The notes under the pieces are model-generated. The model saw only the letters and a program-made list of their open reading frames with translations, searched no databases and was not told the origin of the DNA. From contig NZ_CP047984.1 of assembly GCF_009931655.1 (NCBI RefSeq), positions 3,675,001 to 3,739,000 of the forward strand: a stretch of DNA of 64,000 bases. The letters are read 5' to 3'. The stretch's first letter is position 1, and the number at the start of each line of letters is the position of its first letter. The position numbers and the translations under genes were made by a program. Shown here one piece after another: positions 1 to 8,336 of the stretch. The stretch is from Pontibacter russatus. GTDB lineage: Bacteria; Bacteroidota; Bacteroidia; Cytophagales; Hymenobacteraceae.

Positions 1-264
1 ACCGGCACGATGATGCCGGTGCTGGAGCTGAAATGCAAGTATATCCGCGCGGCCAGATACGATGACATGCTGACCGTAAAGCTGCTGCTGAGGAAGAAAC
101 CCGCCGGCTCGCGTATACTTTTTGAGTACGAGGTGTATAACGAAGAGGGCACCCTGCTGAACGTGGGCGAAACCACCATGGTGTTTGTGGATATGAAGTC
201 GGGCCGGCCAACCGCTGTTCCTGATCTCATCCACCAGAAAATGGATTCTTACTTTAGGGAATGA
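1..264 (+). CDS. Acyl-CoA thioesterase, YbgC-like (3' part only)
   Basis: This is the C-terminal part of a small hot-dog-fold acyl-CoA thioesterase of the 4-hydroxybenzoyl-CoA thioesterase/YbgC type. The frame is open from the first base, so the start and the catalytic N-terminal part lie outside the window. The visible 87 residues have the family's strand pattern, including the stretches MMPVLELKCKY and LLNVGETTMVFVD. The internal ATG at position 10 is not the real start, because family members carry about 45-50 residues before this point. The stop overlaps the next start by four bases, which suggests co-translation with the YihY-like gene. The family hydrolyses short acyl-CoA or acyl-ACP thioesters in the cytoplasm; the substrate cannot be read from this fragment. 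Confidence 0.8.
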   Translation, partial: TGTMMPVLELKCKYIRAARYDDMLTVKLLLRKKPAGSRILFEYEVYNEEGTLLNVGETTMVFVDMKSGRPTAVPDLIHQKMDSYFRE

Positions 265-1229
265 GGTTAAACCAGCAATACCTGAAGCGCCGCAGGTCGT
301 ACCGCAAATTCATCGTCTTCCTGAAGCGGTGGCGGTTCAACGACGGGCAGTCGTCTGTGTACGATGTGGCCGATGTGCTACTGGGAGAGCTTCGCCTGGA
401 CTCGATCACGAAGCGCTCTTCCTATATGGCCTTCAACTTCACGCTGGCAATCTTCCCGAGCATTATCTTCCTTTTCACGCTTATCCCCTATATACCCAGT
501 GTGCTGTCGCTGGACCTGAGCGAGAGCATCCTCAACTACATCGCCGATTTCATGCCGGAGGAGATGTACGCCGTGGCCTACTCCACCATCGAGGACATTG
601 TGAACAAGCCGCGCGGCGGGCTGCTCTCCTTCGGTTTCCTGTTTGCGCTGGTGCTCTCCACCAACGGCATCATGTCGCTGATGGACGCCTTCGACAAAAA
701 GTACCACACCTTTTACAGGCGCAAGTATATGAAGAAGCGCCTGATTGCCACCGTGCTGACGGTGGTGCTGGCGCTCATCCTCTTCCTGGCCGTGGCCATT
801 ATCTTCTTTGGGCAGTGGATGCTGGACGTGCTGGTCTTTTATGAGGTGGTGACCGAGAGTTATACCTACACCTTGCTTGTGATGCTTAAATACATTTCGG
901 TGGTGCTGCTGTTCCTGCTGGCCACGTCCATGATCTACTATTTTGTGCCAGCCATCGAGGACAAATGGCCCTTCTTCTCGGCGGGGGCGGTGGTGGCCAC
1001 TGTGCTCATTTTCCTGGTGTCGATGATCTTCTCGCTCTACATCAGCGCCTTCGACAGCTACAACAAGTTCTACGGCTCTATCGGCGCTTTGATTGGTCTG
1101 ATGATATGGCTCGACTTCATTTCCATGATTCTTATCCTCGGCTTTGAGATAAACGTGAGCATCGACACCGTGACCAAGCGCCTGATGCGCAACAAAGCCA
1201 CCCGCCCTACCCGCGCTGCCAGGGCCTGA
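261..1229 (+). CDS. YihY/BrkB-family inner-membrane protein
   Basis: A 322-residue integral membrane protein of the YihY/virulence factor BrkB family. About six hydrophobic helices are visible between residues 60 and 300. The family-typical segment around NGIMSLMDAFDKKYH follows the second helix, and the GSIGALIGLMIWLDF region lies near the end. The N-terminus is basic and the C-terminus ends in a short Arg/Ala-rich tail. Length fits the family. It overlaps the preceding thioesterase by four bases, so the two are probably one operon. The molecular function of the family is not settled; it was once thought to be RNase BN. Confidence is high for family, low for role. Confidence 0.88.
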   Translation: MRLNQQYLKRRRSYRKFIVFLKRWRFNDGQSSVYDVADVLLGELRLDSITKRSSYMAFNFTLAIFPSIIFLFTLIPYIPSVLSLDLSESILNYIADFMPEEMYAVAYSTIEDIVNKPRGGLLSFGFLFALVLSTNGIMSLMDAFDKKYHTFYRRKYMKKRLIATVLTVVLALILFLAVAIIFFGQWMLDVLVFYEVVTESYTYTLLVMLKYISVVLLFLLATSMIYYFVPAIEDKWPFFSAGAVVATVLIFLVSMIFSLYISAFDSYNKFYGSIGALIGLMIWLDFISMILILGFEINVSIDTVTKRLMRNKATRPTRAARA

Positions 1230-1360
1230 GGTGGCGGCAGCGCTATATATAGGATGGGCGCATTGGCCATGCCTGTTTCAGCCGGGGCGCCGCCATGGGC
1301 TTTGCTGTCAGTTGCTTAGAGGAAGCGGAGTTGAACCGTCGAAAAATTTCATCGTATAGC

Positions 1361-1391
1361 TTTGATAATTCGGTGCGAGCCCCTACTTTTG
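1361..1391 (+). promoter_or_regulatory. Bacteroidota-type promoter of tRNA-Ser
   Basis: TTTG at 1361-1364 and TACTTTTG at 1384-1391 match the Bacteroidota -33 (TTTG) and -7 (TAnnTTTG) consensus with 19 bases between them. The tRNA begins 15 bases after the -7 element, so transcription would start only a few bases before the mature RNA. Confidence 0.75.
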
Positions 1392-1406
1392 TACACGAAT
1401 TAAGAA

Positions 1407-1491
1407 AGAGAGTTGGCGGAGTGGTCGATCGCGGCGGTCTTGAAAACCGTTGACTGTAACAGGTCCGGGGGTTCGAATCCCTCACTCTCTG
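1407..1491 (+). tRNA. tRNA-Ser (anticodon TGA)
   Basis: A class II tRNA with a long variable arm. The acceptor stem is AGAGAGT (1407-1413) paired with ACTCTCT (1484-1490), followed by discriminator G. The anticodon stem GCGGT/ACCGT encloses the loop CTTGAAA with anticodon TGA at 1441-1443. The T arm is GGGGG, loop TTCGAAT, CCCTC with one G-U pair. The CCA end is not encoded. An integrase remnant follows at once, so this gene probably served as an attachment site. Confidence 0.95.
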
Positions 1492-1502
1492 CAATCACCT
1501 TT

Positions 1503-1539
1503 AAAAAGGGGCTTTAGCGCAACGCGAAGGCCCCTTTTT
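1503..1539 (+). terminator. Rho-independent terminator after tRNA-Ser
   Basis: AAAAAGGGGC and GGCCCCTTTTT form a stem closed by a small loop, with the T-run on the plus strand. It begins 11 bases after the tRNA. The A-run on the other side means it could also serve the minus strand. Confidence 0.7.
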
Positions 1540-1573
1540 CGTTTTTCTGGTGGCACACTGGTTGCACATTTAC

Positions 1574-1978
1574 TCAAAACTCCTCGAAAGCAGCCTCCAG
1601 CAGGCTGTCGCGCTTGGTGCCCGTCAGGTCGCGCAGGCAGTTCTCCGTCATCTTCGGAGGTGTGGCCCATGCCAGCGAGGCGAAGGAGTGCCGCGCCATG
1701 TTGCATGGTGACCTTCTTTTCGATGCCCGCCTTGCGGCGATCTGCCCCAGCAGCTTGTTGATGAGCGCCGTCATGCTCTCCACCTCCCGTTGCTGCGCCT
1801 CTGGGCTGAGGCCCTTCAGCAGGAAGGGCAGGATAAAGCCTTTCTTCCGGCGGTACGGCTCGATAAGCGCCAGCGCCGGGGGAACAAGTTTTATGGCAAG
1901 CCGCGTGTCGGTCTTCTGCGAACGGTACTCCAGCCGGTCGCCCTGCACCTGCTCCCAGCGCATATGCAGAAGGTCGCC
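1574..1978 (-). pseudogene. Tyrosine recombinase (integrase) C-terminal remnant
   Basis: Reading leftward, the frame begins with GDLLHMRWEQVQ, a typical entry to the catalytic domain of Bacteroidota tyrosine integrases. It continues with a strand-turn segment (YRSQKTDTRLAIKLVP) and contains ARHSFASLAW, the HxxR-box region. After that the expected LLGH box and the catalytic tyrosine cannot be found; the C-terminus looks shifted out of frame. On the 5' side homology stops near 1978 and an in-frame TAG lies just beyond, so the SAM-like DNA-binding domain and first catalytic arginine are lost. Its place directly beside tRNA-Ser indicates a relic of an element that integrated at the tRNA. No matching direct repeat of the tRNA 3' end was noticed elsewhere in the window. 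Confidence 0.65.
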
Positions 1979-2023
1979 GATTATATATCTACTACGGTAT
2001 ATCCCTGGGTTCTACACTTTGCT

Positions 2024-3244
2024 TCAAAAACTCCACTTTAACCGAGCATAGATAATCTTGGAAGTTGCTTTAAAATCCCCAAGTTCCGAATCCAGGAAAA
2101 GCTGGCCAACAGCGTCGAGGTCAAGGTTGGGGAAGGCGGAGTAGGTGAGGATGGGGTTGAGGAAGAAAGCCTGGTCCTGTGGGAAATAAATGGTAGAAAG
2201 ACCGCCCACCAAAAGCGGATGAAACGTATAGCTCACCTGCCCGAACACATTATACCTGTAAGGCGATAGCTCCTTAACTGACAGCCTTCCAGGCCTAAAT
2301 GCCTGGAACTGGAAAGTTGAAGGGTTTTTATCGCCAAGGCTGTTGTACAACACCGACCCGTGCAGGTATAGTGAACTGGCAAAAGAGTAATCCCCGGAAA
2401 CAGAAGCCAGCAACTGGCCTTTCGCATTGAGCGGGTTCTGGTAGGGGTGGAAGTAGGTAAACTCTCCTTTGAAACCAGCGTCCGCTATACTTCCGGCCCA
2501 GCCTAAACCCATTACCGCCTCGCGGCCAACCACACCTCCCAAAAACTGAATGTCGTACTCCTTGCGGTTAAATTTATACAAGCCGGCTATAGTTCGCCTG
2601 TCCGAGTCGGTGGTGAGACGGGCGGCAAACTCCATTCCGCCTGCATAACCGGAAAAGTAGCGTACCCGAAATGCATCGCTGCCAGGTCGCTCTTCATAGT
2701 CAAAGTCGAAGTAGGAGTAGGCGTTAAAAATATCGTTGGGGTTCCAGACCAGGTTCAAGCCCCAGTTAATGCGTTGCCGGCCCAGCCGTACTTCCAGCTG
2801 GTTTCTGGTCCACTCTAGGTAGGCGCGGTCCAGCATGGTATGCACCAGCAACGAACGGCTTTTAACAGGCATCGCCGAGAGGTCCCATACATCGTTTCCG
2901 GAGTCGATGAGTTGCGGGTAAATGGGCAGCTGGCGCAGCAGGTCGCCGTAAAAAACACGGTTCCGCACTTCCACTACCAAGTTCCGGGTGGTATCAATTT
3001 TATAGCTGAAGTTGAGGCGGTTGTGGAGCAGGTTGTCAGTCAGGAGGGAGTCGAGGCCCCGAACAAGTATAAACGTTTGCAGTTGCTTTACATAGCCCTT
3101 CAGCTGAAGGTTCTGAAGTATAGTTTTGTTGGGTTTGGTTTGGGTAACTGTATCGGAAACTATAGTTACTAAATCCGTTTGTGCCATGGCATTGCAGGCG
3201 ATTAGCCAAAGTATTAGAACCCATATTGTTGCCCAGGCACGCAT
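2024..3244 (-). CDS. Outer-membrane beta-barrel protein of an ABC/LolA-like cluster
   Basis: A 406-residue protein with a signal peptide ending near NAMAQ (about residue 22). A long run of alternating strands follows, and the last residues are LKWSF, ending in the aromatic residue usual for outer-membrane barrels. The middle has the motif GRQRINWGLNLVWNPNDIF, resembling porin-like or DUF1302-like barrels found beside lipoprotein-sorting proteins. No catalytic motif is seen. It is the last of five co-oriented genes (LolA-like, two permeases, ATPase, barrel) and starts one base after the ATPase stop. I infer it is the outer-membrane end of the export route formed by its neighbours. The specific family is not recognised. 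Confidence 0.7.
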   Translation of the reverse strand: MRAWATIWVLILWLIACNAMAQTDLVTIVSDTVTQTKPNKTILQNLQLKGYVKQLQTFILVRGLDSLLTDNLLHNRLNFSYKIDTTRNLVVEVRNRVFYGDLLRQLPIYPQLIDSGNDVWDLSAMPVKSRSLLVHTMLDRAYLEWTRNQLEVRLGRQRINWGLNLVWNPNDIFNAYSYFDFDYEERPGSDAFRVRYFSGYAGGMEFAARLTTDSDRRTIAGLYKFNRKEYDIQFLGGVVGREAVMGLGWAGSIADAGFKGEFTYFHPYQNPLNAKGQLLASVSGDYSFASSLYLHGSVLYNSLGDKNPSTFQFQAFRPGRLSVKELSPYRYNVFGQVSYTFHPLLVGGLSTIYFPQDQAFFLNPILTYSAFPNLDLDAVGQLFLDSELGDFKATSKIIYARLKWSF

Positions 3245-3245
3245 C

Positions 3246-3938
3246 TCAGGCTTTGGTTACATCTGATACAATCACGCCATCTTCCAGGGTTATTACGCGC
3301 CTTGCTTTCTCGATCACGCGCTGGTCGTGGGTCGAGAAAATGAAGGTGGCTTTTTCGCGCTGGTTCATCTCAGCCATCATGTTCAGTAGGTTCCCTGCTG
3401 CTTTCGAGTCGAGGTTGGCGGTGGGCTCGTCGGCAAGTATAAACTGGGGCCTCGAAGCCAAGGCCCGGGCTACGGCCACCCGTTGCTGCTGCCCACCCGA
3501 AAGCTCGGAAGGTCGGTTGTGCATGCGGTCACCGAGGCCCACTTCCTGCAGCAACTGCACTGCTCTTGCTTCCCGCTCTCTGGCAGGTAACTTTTGCAAT
3601 AGCATGATAAATTCCACATTCTCTTTTGCCGTGAGCACCGGTATGAGGTTGAACGCCTGGAACACAAAACCAATATGCTCCAGCCGGAAATCGATCAGTT
3701 CGCGGTCATTCAGTTCGTTCAGGTGGTGACCGCCAACTTCTACCTGACCTTCGGTAGGATAATCGAGCCCGCCGATGATGTGCAGCAAGGTTGATTTACC
3801 CGAACCGGATGGCCCGACTACAGCCGTAAACTCACCTTCCCGTATCTCCAGGTCTACACCGCCCAGCGCCTTCACGGGCACTTTTGTTTCCTGGTATACT
3901 TTGGTTAACCCGCTTGTTCTGATCACAACTTCAGCCAT
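3246..3938 (-). CDS. ABC transporter ATP-binding protein (LolD/MacB type)
   Basis: A soluble ATPase of the LolD/MacB group. It has Walker [10 protein letters not shown] (about residues 42-50 from the chosen start), Q-loop region [10 protein letters not shown], signature LSGGQQQR, Walker [12 protein letters not shown] and an H-loop histidine in FSTHDQR. The start at 3938 (MAEVVIRT) is preferred over the ATG at 3962, because family members begin just before the first beta-strand. It lies between the downstream barrel gene and two FtsX-type permease genes and should power that pair. This group drives release of lipoproteins or extrusion of envelope substrates without pumping across the inner membrane in the classical way. 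Confidence 0.9.
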   Translation of the reverse strand: MAEVVIRTSGLTKVYQETKVPVKALGGVDLEIREGEFTAVVGPSGSGKSTLLHIIGGLDYPTEGQVEVGGHHLNELNDRELIDFRLEHIGFVFQAFNLIPVLTAKENVEFIMLLQKLPAREREARAVQLLQEVGLGDRMHNRPSELSGGQQQRVAVARALASRPQFILADEPTANLDSKAAGNLLNMMAEMNQREKATFIFSTHDQRVIEKARRVITLEDGVIVSDVTKA

Positions 3939-4035
3939 GGTAGTTCTGCTATGGTTATACATTTTTCGCTGTTACCTTCGCCATAGAAGAGCAAGGACTT
4001 TGTTTGTAGAGTGAATTTATGATTCTAATCGAATT

Positions 4036-5253
4036 TTAGCTTCTCATGGCTTCTATCGGGTTTAGTCTCACAGCTTTGTACGAGGGATACATGGCGGCAA
4101 GTATAGCTGTCAGCAGTACGCTGGCTACCATCAGAATGTATTCTTTAAGGGATAGAAACGGGAAGAATTTGGTGCTGTAACCATATTGCTGCAGGCCTTT
4201 CGTCCAAGCAGAGAGATCTATGCCTACATTGCCGAGCCAGGTAACGGTGGCATAACCTAACAAACACCCGATGGGGCCGCCCACTAATGATAAAAAAACA
4301 GTCTCCATCAGAATCATGCTGAAAATACGCTGCCGGTTCATGCCGATGGCCATGAGCATGCCCAGTTCACGCTCTCGTTCCAGCACGGCCATCAACATGG
4401 TATTCACAATGCCAAAGGCCAGCGCCACCATCAGTATCACCAGCAGTATTGCCATCGTAAGGTTCGATTGTTCCTGCATAAGTTCCAGTTCCGGCGACAG
4501 CTCTTCCCATGTTTTTATTTCTGCAGTTGGGTTACTGCTCCGTAGTGCTTGTGCTACTGCCGGCACTTGTGTATTGGCGTGCAGCAAAATGGCTATTTCG
4601 TGTACCAGGGTATCGGTTCCAAGTAACTGGTTCAGGTCCTGCTGGCGCACATATATGCCACCTTCGTTCAGGCGCGGCGAAGGAGAATCGAAAATGCCTT
4701 GCACCCGGAAAGCGCCTGCCGTTACGTTGCCCTCCATATCCTGGAACGTAAGCACCAGTTTGGTTCGTAGTTCTGCTTTCAGTTTGTCGGCCAGTTTGCG
4801 GCTGATAAGTATAGCGTTACGTGGTTTTTCGGTAAAATAATTTCCTTCTGTCAGTAGCGAGTCGAGGGAAGTAACTGCTTTTTCCTGGTCCAGGTTTATA
4901 CCATAGATCTGCACGCCGGCACTTGCCCTGGTAGAGGCGATCATCCCATTTATGAGTACGCGCTGGCTGTAGGCTTTAACATCCGGATTACGTTGCAGGT
5001 AGTCGATTATAGGTCTGGGGTTGCGTATGCTGTACCGTGCTTCGGGTTCCTGCAGAAATTGCGGATGGTGTATCTGCAGGTGCGAGTAATCATAGTTGAT
5101 GGAGTTGCGGATAAAGCTGTCGGACAGGCTATTGATGAAGCCCACCGTTAGTGCAATGGCCCAGATGCCAACGGCAATAGCCGCTATTACCACGATACTC
5201 CGGGTGGGGTTGCGCCAGATGTTGCGCCAGGCTATCAGGAGGAGCATAGACAT
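4036..5253 (-). CDS. ABC transporter permease, FtsX/LolE family (1)
   Basis: A 405-residue FtsX-family permease. One N-terminal helix (about residues 18-40, after the WRNIWRNPTRS start typical of the family) is followed by a large periplasmic domain. Three C-terminal helices come after EQSNLTMAILLVILMVALAFG. The short cytoplasmic motif LERERELGMLMAIGMNRQRIF matches the LolC/LolE/MacB coupling region. The last residues (YPSYKAVRLNPIEAMRS) are a classic FtsX-permease ending. It pairs with a second permease of identical length five bases upstream, so the transporter is probably a heterodimer. The substrate is unknown. Confidence 0.88.
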   Translation of the reverse strand: MSMLLLIAWRNIWRNPTRSIVVIAAIAVGIWAIALTVGFINSLSDSFIRNSINYDYSHLQIHHPQFLQEPEARYSIRNPRPIIDYLQRNPDVKAYSQRVLINGMIASTRASAGVQIYGINLDQEKAVTSLDSLLTEGNYFTEKPRNAILISRKLADKLKAELRTKLVLTFQDMEGNVTAGAFRVQGIFDSPSPRLNEGGIYVRQQDLNQLLGTDTLVHEIAILLHANTQVPAVAQALRSSNPTAEIKTWEELSPELELMQEQSNLTMAILLVILMVALAFGIVNTMLMAVLERERELGMLMAIGMNRQRIFSMILMETVFLSLVGGPIGCLLGYATVTWLGNVGIDLSAWTKGLQQYGYSTKFFPFLSLKEYILMVASVLLTAILAAMYPSYKAVRLNPIEAMRS

Positions 5254-5258
5254 GGGCG

Positions 5259-6476
5259 TTAATTTCGGAGTGCCGTTACAGGTATAAGCCGCTGAATAAA
5301 CCAGATCGGGTAAATGCCCAATGCCGAGGTGATGATGGCCACAATGTATGCCTGTCGTAAAAAGATGGCTGCCTTGCGCGAGAACGGAATGACTGGTTCC
5401 ATGCCATAGTTCTGGTACAGCTCAGCCAGGTTACCCGTCACAGGGATGGGGTTGTAATGCAGGTAAAAAATAACAGGCAGGCTCAGCAACACACCCAGTA
5501 ATGTACCCCCAAGAGCAAGCATAATTATCTCCAGGGACATAACTGCTTGTAATTTCAGGCGGGGCATGCCAATCGCGATCATCACACCCATTTCGTAGCG
5601 GCGTTCGGTTGTCATCATCAGGAACGTGCCGAAAATACCGAATCCGATGACGGCATAAAGTATAAACAGGATGATCTGTCCGCCAAGACGGTCTATCTCG
5701 AAGCTTTGCACCAGTTCCGGCATCATATCCTGCCAGCTCATCACTTCAAAATGTGTCTTGTTCAAATCCTGTTGCAGCGATTGGGTTATAGTTTCCACTT
5801 TCTCCGGATCATCTACCAGCAGCGAAAGTGAGGTAATGCGGTTGCCGGTATCGTAAAGCCATTGCGCTTCTGCCAGCGGTAAGTATACTACCTGATCGTT
5901 AAGCTGCGGCGAGGGGAATTTGACGATGCCAGCTACTTCATACTTGCCGGCAGCATTTGCCCCATGGTAGCCCTGGCTGATGAGCACGATCGTGTCTTCT
6001 GGGGCAAGTTTCAAGAAATGGGCCAGGCCCTCGGCCAGCAGTACTTTTTTCTCCCCTGTTTTTAAATAATTACCTGCCTGCATTTTAGTACGCAGGTTGG
6101 TCAGGCCGTCTTCTTTTTCAGGTTCTATGCCCACAACAAGCGTACCCTTGGTACGGTCGGTGCCGGAGGCAAGCGCAAAACTCTCGAGGCGGGGAACAAC
6201 AGTAACTATATGGGGGGTTCCGGCAATTTTCTTTTGCAGCGCGGACTGATTTTCAAAGCTGTTATCGAGGGTTTTGTCGTTCCAGTAGCCTTGCTGGTGC
6301 ACTTGTATGTAGCCGGTGTAAAAGCGTACCGCATTATCTATCAGGTTGCCCCAGGCAGCTGTGTGCATCGACTGCATCATGCAGGCGAAAAAAACGGCAA
6401 AAGCCACAGAGGCCAGCGTGATGAGCGTGCGACGGCGGTTGCGCCAGATATTTCGCCAGGCCAGGAGCAGGTACAT
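5259..6476 (-). CDS. ABC transporter permease, FtsX/LolE family (2)
   Basis: A second 405-residue FtsX-family permease with the same plan: N-terminal helix after LAWRNIWRNRRRT, a large periplasmic region and three C-terminal helices. The coupling motif is TTERRYEMGVMIAIGMPRLKL. It is clearly paralogous to the downstream permease but diverged, consistent with a LolC/LolE-like pair. Three bases separate it from the LolA-like gene upstream. The operon order is LolA-like, permease, permease, ATPase, barrel. Confidence 0.88.
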   Translation of the reverse strand: MYLLLAWRNIWRNRRRTLITLASVAFAVFFACMMQSMHTAAWGNLIDNAVRFYTGYIQVHQQGYWNDKTLDNSFENQSALQKKIAGTPHIVTVVPRLESFALASGTDRTKGTLVVGIEPEKEDGLTNLRTKMQAGNYLKTGEKKVLLAEGLAHFLKLAPEDTIVLISQGYHGANAAGKYEVAGIVKFPSPQLNDQVVYLPLAEAQWLYDTGNRITSLSLLVDDPEKVETITQSLQQDLNKTHFEVMSWQDMMPELVQSFEIDRLGGQIILFILYAVIGFGIFGTFLMMTTERRYEMGVMIAIGMPRLKLQAVMSLEIIMLALGGTLLGVLLSLPVIFYLHYNPIPVTGNLAELYQNYGMEPVIPFSRKAAIFLRQAYIVAIITSALGIYPIWFIQRLIPVTALRN

Positions 6477-6479
6477 CGC

Positions 6480-7229
6480 TTATTTTACCCGTTTCAGGTT
6501 TTGTATGGAAAAGAAACCATCCTCGAGCGGCACATCAAACACTAGTGAGCGGTATTCAATAATGGTATGATTTTGAGGATTATCGGCTGGTGTCATGTCC
6601 ATACGAGCCGGGAGCAGGCGGCCTCCCAGCATTTTGATGTCGGAAGCTTTCATGGTGTTGACCAGTTCGCCGTCTTCGTCATAAAAATAGACCAGCAGTT
6701 GCAGGTAGTCTTTCTTATCAATATAGGTGATAACCTTGCCCCAGACCACGGCCGCCTCTTCTTTCGGTATCATGATGATCTTATAACAGGGGCGATTATC
6801 GATGATGGTGTCGCCGGCCAACGTATGGGTATAGTCCTGCACTACCGAAGATTCCTTTACCAGGTCGTCGTTCGTAAAATCGGAGCCCATCCAGGATTGC
6901 AGCATCATGGAAGGCGGCAGTTTTATAGTCCGGTCAATGGAAGGTTGCCAGTTCCATACTTCGCGCTTGCGTTTCAGGAAGGCGGTGCCTTTGTCGCGGG
7001 CAGGGGAGGTAACTATGATCATGGCCTGGTCGGTGCCTTTTGCCCAGCTTTTCAAGCCAATCTCACGCTTCCAGGTTGGCCTTACAATGCGCATTACCAT
7101 TTCGCCCTGGTTCGATTTACCCCTTACCTTATCATCTGCACGCTGTACAATTTCCAGGGCTGTGGGCTGCTTCTGAACAGGTACTGCGGGTATAATCAGT
7201 AAATACCAAAGTATGATAATGACAGGCAT
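6480..7229 (-). CDS. Outer-membrane lipoprotein-sorting (LolA-like) protein
   Basis: A 249-residue secreted protein with an N-terminal signal (about 20 residues). The fold signature is that of the LolA-like 'outer membrane lipoprotein-sorting protein' family: ALEIVQRADDKVRGKS, MRIVRPTWKREIGLKSW, FLKRKREVWNWQPSI and MMLQSWMGSDFTNDDLV. These proteins have a half-barrel that binds acyl chains. It is first in the five-gene operon and is expected to act as the periplasmic shuttle between the two-permease ABC machine and the outer-membrane protein at the operon's end. It is not the housekeeping LolA. Confidence 0.85.
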   Translation of the reverse strand: MPVIIILWYLLIIPAVPVQKQPTALEIVQRADDKVRGKSNQGEMVMRIVRPTWKREIGLKSWAKGTDQAMIIVTSPARDKGTAFLKRKREVWNWQPSIDRTIKLPPSMMLQSWMGSDFTNDDLVKESSVVQDYTHTLAGDTIIDNRPCYKIIMIPKEEAAVVWGKVITYIDKKDYLQLLVYFYDEDGELVNTMKASDIKMLGGRLLPARMDMTPADNPQNHTIIEYRSLVFDVPLEDGFFSIQNLKRVK

Positions 7230-7664
7230 AGGTACTTACAAACAGATGGAAAAAGTATAAGATATTATAAGTATACAAATATATTCAAGGAGGGTTGTCT
7301 GTTTTCCTGGTTTTTGCACTATGGTTACTTTATATACTGGAGGTATAATGTATATGGCAGGCACCAAATCGATAAATAGGGATGTCCGAGTCTATTATTG
7401 GCTCGTTATTTACTTCGAAGCTGTTTAGCGTTTCCGATTTTAGTGTCAAAACCTGCCGTTGTTGGTGTTTTCACCGACAACTATACTTTCACTGACAAGT
7501 TTTTGCTGGTGAAAACAGGCAGCAAGGGCATCATGCATCGATTTTTTGAAAACTCTGAACAGTTTCTATAATCTCTGTTGCTTGTATAGGTTTTAAAACA
7601 TTTTCTTAGAAGCTGTTTTAAAACCTATACAAGCAGGGAAAGATAAAATTAAATATGGTACTCC
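7230..7664. other. Non-coding stretch with inverted repeats
   Basis: No gene is supported here. The stretch holds the promoter side of the LolA-like operon. It also has a 10-base inverted repeat (TGTTTTCACC at 7466-7475, GGTGAAAACA at 7508-7517) and the longer inverted repeat listed separately. The sequence resembles IS-flanking debris rather than a regulatory region. Confidence 0.5.
7579..7635. repeat. Perfect 22-base inverted repeat
   Basis: The arm at 7579-7600 is exactly complementary to 7614-7635, with a 13-base spacer. The core CCTATACAAG recurs a third time at 7665-7674, at the end of the IS1-like remnant. The arms are therefore probably IS terminal repeats left by nested insertion or deletion, not a terminator (there is no T-run). 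Confidence 0.75.
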
Positions 7665-7982
7665 TATACAAGTAGTGACAGGTTGTAGTTGGCGACAAAG
7701 CACCTGATGGCCATCAGGTGCCTGTCGAGCTTTTTAGAAAAAGAGAGCGCCTCTGCCTGAGGGTGCAGAAGAGCCACTGGGCGTTGTTGGTGTCCTTCTT
7801 CCTGCCGGAGGCTCTGTGCCTCTCTGCCGGAACCACCTGCTTGAAGGCTTTCCAGTCATCCGTGAAGAAAGTTGCCAGCTGCCTGTAATGTTCAGGCAGC
7901 TGTTCCCACAGCCCCCTTGCTCCAGTGGCGCATCTGTTGCCGAGATGGATGGCCACAATTTTGTCCGCCTCCTGGAAGTAAG
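7665..7982 (-). pseudogene. IS1-family transposase remnant
   Basis: The translated frame has IS1 transposase features: VAIHLGNRC, LWEQLPEHYR, FFTDDWKAFKQVVPAERH and TLRQR. The frame is then shifted and shortened. The expected ending SFSKKLDRHLMAIRCF continues in another frame to a TAG at 7665-7667. The residues expected between TLRQR and SFSKK, and the IER box before it, are altered or missing. The 5' half has been replaced in frame by a piece of an IS4-like transposase, so this is a dead chimera of two insertion sequences. Confidence 0.7.
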
Positions 7983-8284
7983 CATGCTTTGATTTCCCCT
8001 CCTGATGACGATAGATGCGGAGGTTGACCGGCAGCCCCAAGCCGCTGGTGTCTGTGTAGAAGAGGGTGGTCAGGCTGATGCCTTTCACTACTTTATGGTG
8101 CCTGCCTGACCAAAAGTAGCCCAACAACTCTGTGCTGGCGGGGGCAGTGAACGGCTTGTCCAGCACCTCGCTGGCCTTCACGCAACCCGCATTGCGCAGC
8201 TCCCTCAACAGGTAGGCCATATAATGGCAGGATCCATGGCTTTTTAGTACTCCTTACAGAGAACTAAATCCCTGCGTAACTCCT
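7980..8284 (-). mobile_element. IS4/IS701-like element remnant (5' part)
   Basis: Residues LLRELRNAGCVKASEVLDKPFT, VVKGISLTTLFYTD and LPVNLRIYRHQEG resemble the first DDE-domain part of IS4/IS701-type transposases. The outer end carries TGCGTAACTCCT at 8273-8284. The same 12-base word, with its inverse, bounds the related remnant at 19700-20139, so it is the terminal repeat of this IS. The frame runs on into the IS1-like remnant. The element cannot encode a working transposase. Confidence 0.65.
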
Positions 8285-8336
8285 ATGTTTATCAGGATCC
8301 GGCCTTAATTAAGGTTATGTATGGTACAAATAGGCA

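Noticed and set aside
7579..7635. The long inverted repeat as part of a CRISPR array
   Set aside because: There is a single inverted pair and one extra half-copy, with no regular direct repeats, spacers or cas genes in the window.
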